64,000 nt of DNA from Ditibartonella choladocola (GCF_002007565.1 NZ_CP015625.1:682001-746000), one strand, 5' to 3'. Shown: positions 1-9,210, counted from the first letter of the stretch. Numbers and translations are program-made. The notes: a model not told the origin generated them from the sequence alone.

Positions 1-1088
1 TCGGCTTCATCCTGACGCAAAGGTCTTGCTTCGGGGAGAGGAATATTTGCAACCTTGACTGCGCCTTCTTCCTCGTCGTCACCATCGTCAGGCTTGAATG
101 TCGGAACCGGCACATTGGCATAGGCCATAACAGGTGCACTGCTCGTATTTTCTTCTTCGTCGGGAGCCGGTTTTGAACCATTGGCGCGCAATGGCGAAGA
201 TTCAGGAAGTGGAGCATCTTTCTTCGGTAAAGATACAACTGTCGTCTGTGGTTCCTCAACTACAGCCGGAGCCTTTGGTTGTACCCGTGACGGTTGAGAA
301 GGAACCTGCTCATCAGAATTCTTGCGACCGAACAACGAGCTGAAGAAGCCGCGCTTTTGTGTCGAAGTTGTTGCACTGGCATAGACAACCGGTGCCCCAC
401 GGCGAGCAAGCCATTCGGCTTTTGCCTGATCGTAACCGGCAAGCGGCTTGCCGTCACTCGGAATATACATGGTTTTGCCATCGGGGAACAAAGCCATCAA
501 TTCGCTGCGGCTCATACGTGGCCAATGGCGGACATTGCCAACATCCATATGCACAAAAGGTGATCCCGAACGCGGATAATAGCCGACACCGCCAACCTGT
601 TGTTTCAGCCCGATAGCCCGCAACTTAGCAAGATTGACATCCGGCAGATAGAAATCCATCGCGTGGCCAAGTGTGTGCTGGCTGTTTTTGGCAACGCCAC
701 TATCCGGCGAACGTGAACGTAACATGTTGTTGGTTGCAGGCGAGCGGTAGGCCGATACAACATTGATATATTCGCGCGAACCACTGTTGCGATAAACCGA
801 CCAGATAAGATCGAACAGTCTTGGATCCATATTGGTTGGCTCGTTGCGTCTCCAGTCACGCAAGAATACGTTAAGCCTCTTCAAACCTGCTTGATCGTAT
901 TTGCCATCGCGTTTGAAAACAATTTCGGCCTTCTCGCCTGTGTGGACATAATAGAGTTTCAAAGACCTTGTTTCAGCCTTTGCTGCCAAAGGCGTCAACA
1001 GAAAGGACAAAGTTGTAGCCATTGCCAAAAGGGCCAATGACAAACTACGAAATCTCCAAAATGATTTTCTCAAACCGTCAACCACCAT
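1..1088 (-). CDS. DUF882 (YcbK-like, peptidase M15 superfamily) secreted protein, C-terminus cut by window edge
   Basis: About 362 residues are visible and the frame is still open at base 1. The N-terminus has a basic start and a hydrophobic stretch (about residues 12-37) ending in PLAAKA, a Sec signal peptide, so the protein acts in the periplasm. Residues 40-190 carry the DUF882 fold: SAYRS (112-116), the QHTLGHAMD segment with H138 and D145, and FVHMD with H180, matching the zinc-ligand pattern of M15 murein peptidases. After residue 230 comes a low-complexity Pro/Glu/Asp-rich tail, probably a spacer or wall-interaction region. Relatives are presumed peptidoglycan endopeptidases; that activity is inferred from the family. 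The ATG at 1088 is the first one ahead of the signal peptide. Confidence 0.85.
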   Translation of the reverse strand, partial: MVVDGLRKSFWRFRSLSLALLAMATTLSFLLTPLAAKAETRSLKLYYVHTGEKAEIVFKRDGKYDQAGLKRLNVFLRDWRRNEPTNMDPRLFDLIWSVYRNSGSREYINVVSAYRSPATNNMLRSRSPDSGVAKNSQHTLGHAMDFYLPDVNLAKLRAIGLKQQVGGVGYYPRSGSPFVHMDVGNVRHWPRMSRSELMALFPDGKTMYIPSDGKPLAGYDQAKAEWLARRGAPVVYASATTSTQKRGFFSSLFGRKNSDEQVPSQPSRVQPKAPAVVEEPQTTVVSLPKKDAPLPESSPLRANGSKPAPDEEENTSSAPVMAYANVPVPTFKPDDGDDEEEGAVKVANIPLPEARPLRQDEA

Positions 1089-1990
1089 TCGTAAAACCTG
1101 TCCTGTTACCCGCGGATGAGACGTTATAACCAAACACCCACGGTCCGGTTTAATCGCCTTCCGACCATCTGAAATCGGCTTTATAGTTAGTAAAGCGTAA
1201 CCCAGAATGGTTAACAGCAGCTTTATAAGAACCGCAACTTTACGTTGCTTGTCAATTACGACTATACCATGGCAAAAATGCCACATAAGAGAACAAATAT
1301 TAAAATCTCAGTAACAATTTGTTACAATGGTTAATTTTATCTTTTTGTTGACACATTCCCGCGCAGCATCCTTGCGCCTCTTCTTTCAATATTGGGATGA
1401 AAAGGCTTCAAAACAAGGTGGTAATATCGGGAGAAGGATTTTCAACACAGCTTGTGTTGCTTTCTTTTACCTTGAGCGGGAAGACTGTCAATTTGAGTGA
1501 GAACATAGCCGATTTGAGCGGGAAGACTGGCAAATCGCGTGCGAACACCGGAAATTCGAGCAAGAACGCCGTTTTGTTAAAATTATCCAATCCTGTTTTC
1601 GTGACAAAGCAGGTCTGTTGCAGAAAACAAATGAATTTTTCAAAAATTCGGATTTTTCCGTGAAAAGAAATTTCCGACCATTTTTTTAAAATTAAACGAT
1701 AAACAGGGAATAAAATCGTAAAATTGTTCATGCGGCAAACTTGCGGACATCAATTGCACAGACCGGATTTCTTCATCGGCGCGCAACGTCCGGCGTGAAA
1801 TGATTTGCATTGCAAGCGTTTTCAGAGAATTAAAACGGATTTGGCATTTTGGCAGGGCTTTATACAAAAACCGACAGGCTCTCCGATAAACGGTTTCCTG
1901 CTATGTTGAAGTTTTATTCTTCGGTATCAATTGCAGGCAAAAGCCTGATATGCATGTAAGCCGTATATAGGCTCTAATAGAGTATATGGG
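1089..1990. other. Gene-free stretch holding a 21-bp tandem repeat
   Basis: About 0.9 kb between the DUF882 gene and the terminator of the NtrC-like gene. Both neighbours are on the minus strand, so the promoter of the DUF882 gene should lie in the first few hundred bases. Two overlapping short open frames (plus 1397-1663, minus 1408-1731) exist only because the 21-bp repeat inside them keeps both strands free of stops. Neither has a recognisable family or a convincing ribosome-binding site. No RNA gene was recognised. Confidence 0.5.
1472..1576. repeat. Five degenerate tandem copies of a 21-bp unit
   Basis: Units start at 1472, 1493, 1514, 1535 and 1556. Units 1 and 3 share TTGAGCGGGAAGACTG exactly; units 2, 4 and 5 are diverged but keep the pattern tYGaGnGnGAAnAc. 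The period is exactly seven codons, so any frame through it encodes heptads: LSGKTVN/LSENIAD/LSGKTGK on the plus strand, and hydrophobic FPLK-type heptads on the minus strand. Confidence 0.75.
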
Positions 1991-2032
1991 ATAAATAAAA
2001 ATAAGGTGGCAAACTTGAAATAGTCTGCCACC
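1991..2032 (-). terminator. Rho-independent terminator of the NtrC-like regulator gene
   Basis: Read on the minus strand, a 7-bp stem GGTGGCA / TGCCACC (bases 2005-2011 and 2026-2032) is followed directly by a T-rich tail (TTATTTTTATTTAT). It lies 40 bases past the stop codon of the gene ending at 2073. Confidence 0.75.
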
Positions 2033-2072
2033 ATTCTTGAAAAATCGGAGGGAAAAGGCTTCAAGAACCCTT

Positions 2073-3476
2073 TTAACTTGCTTGTCTCAGCATTTCCGAT
2101 TCTTTCCGGTTTTCGGCATGATACTCGTCAAGCTTTCTATAAAGTGTTGAACGGCCAATACCAAGGCGGCGTGCTGCTTCGCTCATCCGCCCGCGATAAT
2201 GGTTCACCGTGCGTTCGATGATTTCACGTTCGAGTTCGTTATATGTTCTCACCTGACCATTTTCGTCGATCAGATGAACGATATAACGGTCGTTTCTCTC
2301 TGGCGTATCAACAGGCACATTGCTTCTGAAATCGGCAACCTGATTTCCCGTCAGTTGAGGAAAATCGCGGATTGTCAGCAGTGGCCCCTGACTGAGCAAG
2401 ACAGCGCGGAAGAGCACATTTTCCAATTCGCCGACATTGCCCGGCCAATCATGTTGTAACAAAAGCGACAATGCCGAGCCTGCCACACCATGTACATGCG
2501 GTTGACCGCTTTCAACGACAATATGTTCGATAGCGCGCTGGGCAATATCGGCAAAATCGTCACGCCGTTCGCGAAGCGGGGGAATAATTACGTGACATTC
2601 TCTCAACAGATCATAGAATTCCTTCAGAAACAGACCGTCTTCGACAAGCCCCTGAAGCCGTGAAGTTGAAATGGTTGTCAAACGGAACTTCGGTTCTCCG
2701 CCTTTTTCAGCTTCCTTGCGTTTCTTCAGAAAATCAACCCAGCGTTTCTGTTGATTGATTTCAAGACGATCAATCTCGCAAAGACAAATTGTTCCATGGT
2801 CAATCGAGTTGATATGCGGCAGAATCTTTGTTTCCCACTTTTTACCATCCTGTATAGGGTCGGATATGGGAATACACTGGATACGGACAAATTTACCTGT
2901 TGCGTAAGGGCTCTCGTAGTGGATAACACGGGCAAGTGTCTCTCTGCCGGTTCCTTTTTCACCTTCAATGAGAAGATTTTTAGTCGATAACGCAGCTTGT
3001 TTTGCCCGTTCAAAAGGCTCTTTCATTGCTTCGCTATTTGCGTAAAGATCCGAAAACCGCAAGTGGTTTTCCTGCTGGCGACGAATATAATGAACCTCGC
3101 GCTCATAGGTATTATTGATAGAAAGATTGCCCAGTGTCACACTCAGTCTAAGCGAAGTAATCGGATAGACGAGATAATCGACAGCACCTGCTTTCAGGCT
3201 TTTCTGAAGCAGTTCCTCATTTTCTACATCCGACATGACAACAAGCGGCGCGGCAAATCCGGTAACCCTGATTGTTGAAACGAGATCGGTTCCACCAAGG
3301 TCACTCATTGTCAGATCGACCAATGCAAATGAGATATTACGGCGCCTGCGCAAAAGATCGAGTGTGCGCAGTCCGTTTTCAGCTTCAATTACACGATAAC
3401 CGAGGGCACGAAGTATGGAAGAAGTGTTGGCTCGTTTACCATAGTCTTCGGCTGCTACTAGTATAGGACCCATCAT
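2073..3476 (-). CDS. NtrC-like response regulator with degenerate receiver and AAA+ domains, Fis-type HTH
   Basis: Receiver, AAA+ and Fis-type helix-turn-helix in the order of NtrC. Starting at the ATG at 3476 (AAGGAG 12 bases upstream; the open frame runs up to 3533), the phospho-acceptor is D54, the NtrC position, but the conserved lysine at 104 is tyrosine (VYP instead of KP). The AAA+ domain is also worn: Walker A reads GEKGTGRE with Arg for Lys, the Walker B region reads ICLCEIDRL in place of LFLDEIGEL, and the GAFTGA loop that contacts sigma-54 is missing. The C-terminal HTH (MSEAARRLGIGRSTLYRKL) is well kept. It should bind DNA but probably does not drive sigma-54 polymerase, as in HupR or R. 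capsulatus NtrC, which work with sigma-70. A terminator follows it. Confidence 0.85.
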   Translation of the reverse strand: MMGPILVAAEDYGKRANTSSILRALGYRVIEAENGLRTLDLLRRRRNISFALVDLTMSDLGGTDLVSTIRVTGFAAPLVVMSDVENEELLQKSLKAGAVDYLVYPITSLRLSVTLGNLSINNTYEREVHYIRRQQENHLRFSDLYANSEAMKEPFERAKQAALSTKNLLIEGEKGTGRETLARVIHYESPYATGKFVRIQCIPISDPIQDGKKWETKILPHINSIDHGTICLCEIDRLEINQQKRWVDFLKKRKEAEKGGEPKFRLTTISTSRLQGLVEDGLFLKEFYDLLRECHVIIPPLRERRDDFADIAQRAIEHIVVESGQPHVHGVAGSALSLLLQHDWPGNVGELENVLFRAVLLSQGPLLTIRDFPQLTGNQVADFRSNVPVDTPERNDRYIVHLIDENGQVRTYNELEREIIERTVNHYRGRMSEAARRLGIGRSTLYRKLDEYHAENRKESEMLRQAS

Positions 3477-3747
3477 TGCTTTCATCATCTCCTTTGTGAT
3501 GAAGAAAACGCGTTGACAGGAGTTTGGTTGCAAAACATAGGTTTACCTCGTTTGCCCCGCAAGCGTCAGACTACTATCAATCTGGTGATTACATGCAACA
3601 GAAAAGAGAATTTTTTCCAAAAAAAAAGCTTTTAGGTTGATTTCCGTCAAAAGCGACATATTGATAGAACCCTAACATGTGAACACAGTTATAGCTATTA
3701 TCAGCTATTGTATTGTCGCTTGATATCGGTTTTTTGGAGCAAACCAG

Positions 3748-4122
3748 ATGAAACGTATTGCGCCCACTCTTTGTCTGACTGCAATGGCCTTTACCCTTGC
3801 AGCTTGTAATCTTTCCCAGAATTATGGCCAGCGCCCTTCGGTGCAAAACATTCCGACAGGAATAGATGGCCAATGGGTTGATAAAAACGGTATTGTCTCA
3901 TCGTTCAGAAACGGTATCTTCGAGACGCGTTCCTCCGATACAAGGGAAAAGCTTTCAGAAGGAAATTATCGCTTCAGCAATCCGCAACTCGTTGAAATCG
4001 AAATGCGTTCTATTGTTCGCGGAACAGTTTCACGCGTCAATTGCGCAATATCGAACAATTCGATGCAGCTCTTGTGCACATCGAGCAATGGTTCACAATT
4101 TTCTTTGAGCAGAAAAATTTAG
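3748..4122 (+). CDS. omp10: Outer-membrane lipoprotein Omp10
   Basis: A 124-residue protein with a lipoprotein signal peptide: basic MKR start, hydrophobic core, and lipobox TLAAC with the lipidated cysteine at residue 20. The mature part matches Brucella Omp10 in motif and length, for example GIDGQWVDKNG, NGIFETRSSDT, EKLSEGNYRF and IEMRSIVRGT near residues 40-95. Omp10 is a minor surface-exposed lipoprotein antigen of Brucella with an unproven biochemical role; the family adopts a small beta-barrel-like fold. GGAG stands 9 bases before the ATG. hemH follows 33 bases downstream, the order I recall from Brucella. Confidence 0.92.
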   Translation: MKRIAPTLCLTAMAFTLAACNLSQNYGQRPSVQNIPTGIDGQWVDKNGIVSSFRNGIFETRSSDTREKLSEGNYRFSNPQLVEIEMRSIVRGTVSRVNCAISNNSMQLLCTSSNGSQFSLSRKI

Positions 4123-4155
4123 ACCTGAAATAGAAAATCCACAGATTGAGATTTA

Positions 4156-5151
4156 ATGGAAAATAAAAAAAGTAAAATCGGCGTTCTTCTGATTAATCTG
4201 GGAACGCCGGAAGGTACCGATTCAAAAAATGTTCGCAAATATTTACGCGAATTTTTGTCTGATCGACGGGTAATAGAATGGCCGCGCATTTTATGGTACC
4301 CGATTCTTTATGGAATAGTTCTCAACGTACGCCCGAAAAAATCCGGTGCACTTTATAAGCGAATCTGGAATTATGAATTGAATGAGTCGCCTTTGCGCAC
4401 CTATACGCGCGCGCAGGCTGAAAAGCTTGGCCCGCTCCTTGATGAGCCGGATGTCGATGTCTATTGGGCTATGCGCTATGGCAAGCCATCGATTGACGAG
4501 GTGCTTGGCTCTATGATCGAGAAGGGCTGCGAAAAAGTTCTGTTTTTCCCCCTTTACCCTCAATATTCTGCAACAACAACGGCGACAGTACTCGACGCAG
4601 TATTCGCAAGCCTTGAAAAACGCCGTTATCAACCGGCTATACGCTCTGTTCCACCTTATAGCGATGATCCGGTTTATATTGATGCGCTTGCCCATTCTGT
4701 CGAAACACATTTGAAGGCACTTGATTTTGTTCCGGAAAAAATCATTGCGTCCTATCACGGGATTCCTCAATCTTACGCAAAAAGGGGTGACCCTTATCCG
4801 GAAGAGTGTGTGCGCACAACGGAAGCTTTGCGCAAACGGCTTGGAATGAATGAGGACAAACTCATTATGGCCTTCCAATCACGCTTTGGCCCTGAAGAAT
4901 GGTTGCAGCCTTATACAGCCGCGACCGTTGAAAAACTTGCGAAAGAAGGTGTCAAGTCTATTGCAGTCTTCAATCCGGGTTTTGTCGTTGATTGTCTGGA
5001 AACTGTCGATGAAATGGGCCATGAAGCGCAAAAGACATTCAAAGAAAATGGCGGAGTGAATTTTGTCCATATTCCTTGCCTGAATGACAGTGAAGACGGA
5101 ATGAAGGTCATTGCCCATCTTGTAAAAAAAGAGCTTCAAGGCTGGATTTGA
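4156..5151 (+). CDS. hemH: Ferrochelatase (protoheme ferro-lyase)
   Basis: This 331-residue protein inserts Fe2+ into protoporphyrin IX, the last step of heme synthesis, as a peripheral protein on the cytoplasmic side of the inner membrane. The N-terminal signature KIGVLLINLGTPEG opens the first half-domain. The catalytic histidine lies in ASYHGIPQSYAKRGDPY near residue 200, and FQSRFGPEEWLQPYT carries the acidic metal-path residues near 250. No C-terminal membrane helix or 2Fe-2S cysteines are seen, as usual for alphaproteobacteria. It probably shares a transcript with omp10. No Irr-type iron-control element was recognised upstream. Confidence 0.97.
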   Translation: MENKKSKIGVLLINLGTPEGTDSKNVRKYLREFLSDRRVIEWPRILWYPILYGIVLNVRPKKSGALYKRIWNYELNESPLRTYTRAQAEKLGPLLDEPDVDVYWAMRYGKPSIDEVLGSMIEKGCEKVLFFPLYPQYSATTTATVLDAVFASLEKRRYQPAIRSVPPYSDDPVYIDALAHSVETHLKALDFVPEKIIASYHGIPQSYAKRGDPYPEECVRTTEALRKRLGMNEDKLIMAFQSRFGPEEWLQPYTAATVEKLAKEGVKSIAVFNPGFVVDCLETVDEMGHEAQKTFKENGGVNFVHIPCLNDSEDGMKVIAHLVKKELQGWI

Positions 5152-5301
5152 AGTGTTTCCCGCGATCAATAGTGATTCCGGTGTAGTTCCGGCATAATAA
5201 AGCGTGGGAAACTATGCTATCAGGCGTTTTGCTGCTTTTCGCGGGCAAATAAAACTGTAACGATACATGCACTGATCTCGATATTTTTAAGGGAGAAGAA
5301 T

Positions 5302-6231
5302 GTGTTCGGTTTTAATATCGCCTTATTGCTGTTGGTTGTGCTGGTTGTTGCAACATTGTTTGCGGGGATCAAGCAGGTTCCGCAGGGCTATCAATATACA
5401 GTTGAACGTTTTGGCCGCTATACCAAAACCTTGATGCCGGGACTTAATCTGATTGTTCCGTATTTTGACCGCATAGGCGCGCGCGTCAATATGAAGGAGC
5501 AGGTGCTTGATATTCCCACGCAAGAAGTCATTACCCGCGATAACGCAACTGTTTCGGTCGACGCAGTGGCGTTTTTCCAAGTGCTGAATGCAGCCCAATC
5601 TGCCTATCAGGTATCGGATTTGAATTATGCGGTCTTAAACCTCAATATGACGAATATCCGGACGGTTGTCGGTTCAATGGATCTTGACGAGCTTTTATCC
5701 AACCGCAATACGATCAATGAAAAGCTTTTGCATGTGGTCGATGAAGCAGCTCATCCATGGGGCTTGAAGATGACCCGAATTGAAATAAAAGATATCCAGC
5801 CGCCACGTGATCTCGTTGATGCTATGGCACGGCAGATGAAAGCCGAACGAGACAAGCGTGCGCAAGTTCTGGAAGCCGAAGGTGACCGGAATGCCAATAT
5901 TTTGCGGGCTGAAGGTTTCAAACAGGCACAAATTCTTGAAGCAGAGGGAAAGCGTGAGGCCGCTTATCGGCAGGCAGAAGCGCGTGAACGGCTGGCGGAA
6001 GCCGAGGCAAAAGCAACATTGGTTTTGTCCGAAGCCATTGCCAAGGGAAATGTACAGGCAATCAATTATTTTGTTGCGCAAAAATATACCGATGCTCTTG
6101 CCTCTATCGGGACAGCCAACAACCAGAAGGTTGTGCTGATGCCAATGGAGGCTTCATCGCTTATCGGTTCGCTCGGTGGCATCGGTGCTATTGCAAAAGA
6201 AGTTTTCGGCTCGCCTTCGCAAAAGAAATAA
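5302..6231 (+). CDS. qmcA: SPFH/band-7 (stomatin-like) membrane protease adaptor, QmcA type
   Basis: This 309-residue protein has an N-terminal membrane anchor (residues 3-22), an SPFH domain (about 22-180; VPQGYQYTVERFGRYTKTL, RDNATVSVDAVAFFQV), then a charged Ala/Glu-rich coiled coil (about 180-250) and a C-terminal tail. QmcA-type proteins form large cage-like assemblies in the inner membrane around FtsH-class proteases. The start is GTG at 5302, with GGGAGAA five bases upstream; an overlapping ATG at 5300 is in a dead frame. The nfeD gene follows, the usual pairing, since NfeD-type OB domains dock on SPFH proteins. Confidence 0.93.
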   Translation: MFGFNIALLLLVVLVVATLFAGIKQVPQGYQYTVERFGRYTKTLMPGLNLIVPYFDRIGARVNMKEQVLDIPTQEVITRDNATVSVDAVAFFQVLNAAQSAYQVSDLNYAVLNLNMTNIRTVVGSMDLDELLSNRNTINEKLLHVVDEAAHPWGLKMTRIEIKDIQPPRDLVDAMARQMKAERDKRAQVLEAEGDRNANILRAEGFKQAQILEAEGKREAAYRQAEARERLAEAEAKATLVLSEAIAKGNVQAINYFVAQKYTDALASIGTANNQKVVLMPMEASSLIGSLGGIGAIAKEVFGSPSQKK

Positions 6232-6440
6232 AGTTTCATGCGAGAGCGGAAATTACGTTTCTATCATGGTTGATGAATACAGCTTAAAACAGGTGGTTTT
6301 GACCCGTCGGCATATGGTAAATCCTTACGGAGCTTCACCGCTTGTAAAAAATTGAATTTTTAAACAAGCTGCCAAGCTTCATATCGTGCGTATGACTTCA
6401 TAGAGTGAACGTTGAAAGTTGCTGTTCAGAAGGAACAAGG

Positions 6441-6896
6441 ATGTTTGATTTATTGATGACCTTGGGAGCATGGAACTGGGTGGTTTTAGGATTTATCCTG
6501 CTCCTTCTCGAACTCATATTTCCGGGCGTATTTTTTGTCTGGTTCGGTCTCGGTGCTCTTTTAACGGCACTTGTTTCTTTACTTTTTTATCACTTGCCAT
6601 GGGTTGCATCCTGGGAAATGGAAGTCATTTTTTTCCTGATATTTTCTATCATCATGGTGTTGATCGGTCGCAATTTTTTTCGCCGCGACCGCGAAACCGA
6701 CGAACCTTTATTAAACAGGCGAACCGATCAGATCATTGGCAAAAGAGTTGTTCTTGAAGAACCCGTTCGCGATGGCAAAGGGCGCATTCGCGTTGACGAT
6801 ACGATATGGCGTATCAAAGGGCCTGATCTTCCTGAAGGTACGGAAGTCAAAGTGATTGCCTTCGATAATGGCGTTTTCACAATCGAAAAGGCCTGA
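6441..6896 (+). CDS. NfeD-like membrane protein (partner of the SPFH protein)
   Basis: A 151-residue protein with two or three N-terminal membrane segments (about residues 12-75; rich in Leu/Phe, LLLELIFPGVFFVWFGLGALL) and a C-terminal soluble OB-fold domain (about 90-151; IIGKRVVLEEPVRDGKG, GTEVKVIAF). This is the short NfeD1b class found beside stomatin-like genes. The open frame begins at a GTG at 6405, but the ATG at 6441 is preferred because AAGGAACAAGG lies just before it and the membrane helix then begins at the usual distance. It should work with the upstream qmcA product in membrane protein quality control; no enzymatic activity is implied. Confidence 0.88.
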   Translation: MFDLLMTLGAWNWVVLGFILLLLELIFPGVFFVWFGLGALLTALVSLLFYHLPWVASWEMEVIFFLIFSIIMVLIGRNFFRRDRETDEPLLNRRTDQIIGKRVVLEEPVRDGKGRIRVDDTIWRIKGPDLPEGTEVKVIAFDNGVFTIEKA

Positions 6897-7158
6897 ATTC
6901 AAGGCCACACCATGATCGCGCCTATCTTTGATGTGTTTTGTTGGTAAAACCTTGTCAATGCCGGATATTTTTGATGTGCTTCATTTTCGACTGGTCAAGC
7001 TCGTTTATTTTCCGATTCCATAAAGCTTTCGGATTTGGTTTTTCCAAACTTTGATAAATAAAGGTATTAACGTGATCTTTTTTTTAATGAACGGTTTTCC
7101 TTTTTTATAAATTCGTTTATTCCCTGTGCTGGAATATTAAGCAGGAATTGAAAAAACT

Positions 7159-8448
7159 ATGCGACTGGGTGGGCGCCTTCAGGCGGCAATTGAAGTATTG
7201 CAGGATATCAAATCGCGTCGGCGTCCGGCTGCGGAAGCACTTAAAGATTGGGGGCTTTCGCATAGATTTGCTGGCGCGGGTGACAGGGCGGCAATCGGCA
7301 ATATTGTTTATGACGCCTTGCGGGAACGTTATTTGCTTGAATGGCGTATGGATAGTGATGATCCGCATGATGCTGCTTTTGGTGCATTGTTGGAAGATGG
7401 CGGGCTTTCGCTTGATGAACTTGCTCGTAGTCTCGATGGTGACCGTTTTGCACCGGAACCATTGAGTGAACACAGCCGCAATATGTGGCTCACAAAAAAT
7501 ATTGACGAAGCGCCCGATTATATTCGCGGAAATCTGCCGCAATGGTGTGTACCTCTATTTCAGGATATTTTCGGCTCCCATTGGCTTGATGAAGCTGTCG
7601 CATTGGCAAAACGCCCACCACTTGATTTACGTGTGAACCGCTTGAAGGCAAAACCCGAAAAGATTGTGCGTGAACTTGCCGGAACAGGTGCAAAACCGGT
7701 CTCATGGTTCGACAGCGCTTTACGCATTCCACCGATCGAGAAATTGAAACGGCACCCCAATGTGCAGGCAGAGCCGGCCTTCCAAAAAGGCTATTTTGAA
7801 GTGCAGGATCTCGGATCGCAAATTGTGGCAAGACTTGCCGGAGCAAAAGCCGGTATGCAAGTGCTCGATTATTGTGCCGGCGCTGGTGGAAAAACATTGG
7901 CTATGGCGGCAGATATGGAAAACCGTGGTCAAATTCACTGTTATGACGCGGAAAAAGCCCGTCTTGCTCCGATTTTTGAACGTCTGCGCCGCTCCGGTGT
8001 GCGCAATGTTCAACCGCACGTCAATATAAGTGAACTTGACGCATTAAAAGAGCAAATGGATATTGTCCTGCTTGATGCACCTTGCACGGGTACGGGAACA
8101 TGGCGCCGCCGTCCGGATGCCAAATGGCGCTTGACAGACGGTCAGCTTGAACGCCGTATTGCTGAACAGAAAACCGTTTTGAATGCAACTTTACCTTATC
8201 TCAAAACTGGCGGGCATCTCGTTTATATTACATGTTCGCTACTTTCTTCCGAAAATGACAAACAGATAGCGACTTTTCTCAAGGAAAATCCGCAATTCAA
8301 AGAAATCGACATGAAAAATTTGTGGCAGCAACATTTCGGGAAAGACGCGCCAAGGCCGGTTTTCCCTGAACATGGGCTGGTTTTATCTCCGGCAAGTACA
8401 GATACAGACGGCTTTTTTATATCGGTTCTTGAAAAACGTTCAACATAA
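7159..8448 (+). CDS. rsmB: RsmB/NOP-type 16S rRNA cytosine-C5 methyltransferase
   Basis: A 429-residue SAM-dependent RNA methyltransferase. The N-terminal part (1-140) is the helical NusB-like region of RsmB proteins. The Rossmann domain follows, with SAM motif LDYCAGAGGKTLAMA (near 235), motif IV LLDAPCTGTGTWRRRPD (near 312), and motif VI VYITCSLLSSEN (near 355) holding the catalytic cysteine. The DAPC cysteine acts in product release, as in the family. The E. coli enzyme makes m5C967 of 16S rRNA; the exact target here is inferred. The start is ATG 7159 with a distant AGGAA. The downstream mtnN gene begins within 15 bases of the stop. Confidence 0.9.
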   Translation: MRLGGRLQAAIEVLQDIKSRRRPAAEALKDWGLSHRFAGAGDRAAIGNIVYDALRERYLLEWRMDSDDPHDAAFGALLEDGGLSLDELARSLDGDRFAPEPLSEHSRNMWLTKNIDEAPDYIRGNLPQWCVPLFQDIFGSHWLDEAVALAKRPPLDLRVNRLKAKPEKIVRELAGTGAKPVSWFDSALRIPPIEKLKRHPNVQAEPAFQKGYFEVQDLGSQIVARLAGAKAGMQVLDYCAGAGGKTLAMAADMENRGQIHCYDAEKARLAPIFERLRRSGVRNVQPHVNISELDALKEQMDIVLLDAPCTGTGTWRRRPDAKWRLTDGQLERRIAEQKTVLNATLPYLKTGGHLVYITCSLLSSENDKQIATFLKENPQFKEIDMKNLWQQHFGKDAPRPVFPEHGLVLSPASTDTDGFFISVLEKRST

Positions 8449-8462
8449 TGACGAGGTCAAGC

Positions 8463-9077
8463 ATGTGGGGTGAAAAATCGGTTCTTTTTCTGATGGCAAC
8501 CGAACTGGAATATGGCGAGCACCTCAAAAAGCTCATTAAACCGCACATTATCGGCGTGGGGCCGATCGAGGCCGCCATCAATACGACAAAAATTTTAAGT
8601 GCTATGAAAAACGAGAACCGCTTGCCCGACCTTGTTGTCTCGCTCGGTTCGAGTGGCTCGCAAAAGCTCAAACAAACAGAAGTTTATCAGGTGTCATCTG
8701 TGAGCTGGCGCGATATGGATGCGACGGTACTTGGGGTTGAAAAGGGGGTAACGCCTTTTGTTGATCTGCCCGCGACTGTGGAGATGCCGACATTGATACC
8801 CGATTTCCCGTCTGCAAGCCTATCGACCGGCGGCAATGTTGTTTCCGGTGATGGCTATAAAAATATAAAAACCGATATGGTTGATATGGAAACTTATGCA
8901 GTGTTGCGAAGCTGCCAGACATTCAATGTTCCTTTGTTCGGATTGCGCGGTATCTCCGATGGTCAAAAGGAGCTGGAACATGCCATGGATTGGCGCCAAT
9001 ATTTGCATATTGTTGATGAAAAACTGGCAAATGCGCTGAAGCTTCTTGATAAGGTGCTGGAACAACCGGAAAAATGA
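8463..9077 (+). CDS. mtnN: 5'-methylthioadenosine/S-adenosylhomocysteine nucleosidase-type phosphorylase
   Basis: This PNP/UDP-family enzyme of 204 residues cleaves MTA and SAH to adenine plus the ribosyl product, recycling SAM-derived inhibitors. Signature residues are present: the early glutamate in MATELEYG (general acid), GVGPIEAA, VSLGSSGS, MVDMETYAV (substrate-binding Met-Glu), and LRGISDG with the catalytic Asp. It is shorter and more diverged than E. coli MtnN, like other rhizobial copies. The frame is open from an ATG at 8448 overlapping the rsmB stop, but the ATG at 8463 has GAGG seven bases before it and is the better start. It is co-transcribed with rsmB, whose SAM-dependent chemistry is related only loosely. 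Confidence 0.85.
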   Translation: MWGEKSVLFLMATELEYGEHLKKLIKPHIIGVGPIEAAINTTKILSAMKNENRLPDLVVSLGSSGSQKLKQTEVYQVSSVSWRDMDATVLGVEKGVTPFVDLPATVEMPTLIPDFPSASLSTGGNVVSGDGYKNIKTDMVDMETYAVLRSCQTFNVPLFGLRGISDGQKELEHAMDWRQYLHIVDEKLANALKLLDKVLEQPEK

Positions 9078-9210
9078 AATTCCGGAAAGATGGAATTAAA
9101 GCCTGTCGGAAATAATCAGCCAATCATTTTTAGGTGGTTTATCGTTTAAAAACTGTTTTCTCATGTATCACCCGATTGCATTTATCCAAAAGACTCTTTA
9201 AAGGCTTTCT

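Noticed and set aside
1397-1731. Overlapping plus- and minus-strand ORFs as real genes
   Set aside because: Their openness follows from the 21-bp repeat and AT-rich flanks; no family, no convincing start signals. Kept only as a finding.
4291-4878. 195-codon open frame antisense to hemH
   Set aside because: It is a shadow of hemH codon structure, with no recognisable protein and no ribosome-binding site.
5300-5330. ATG at 5300 as start of the SPFH gene
   Set aside because: It is in another frame; the conserved protein reads from GTG 5302.
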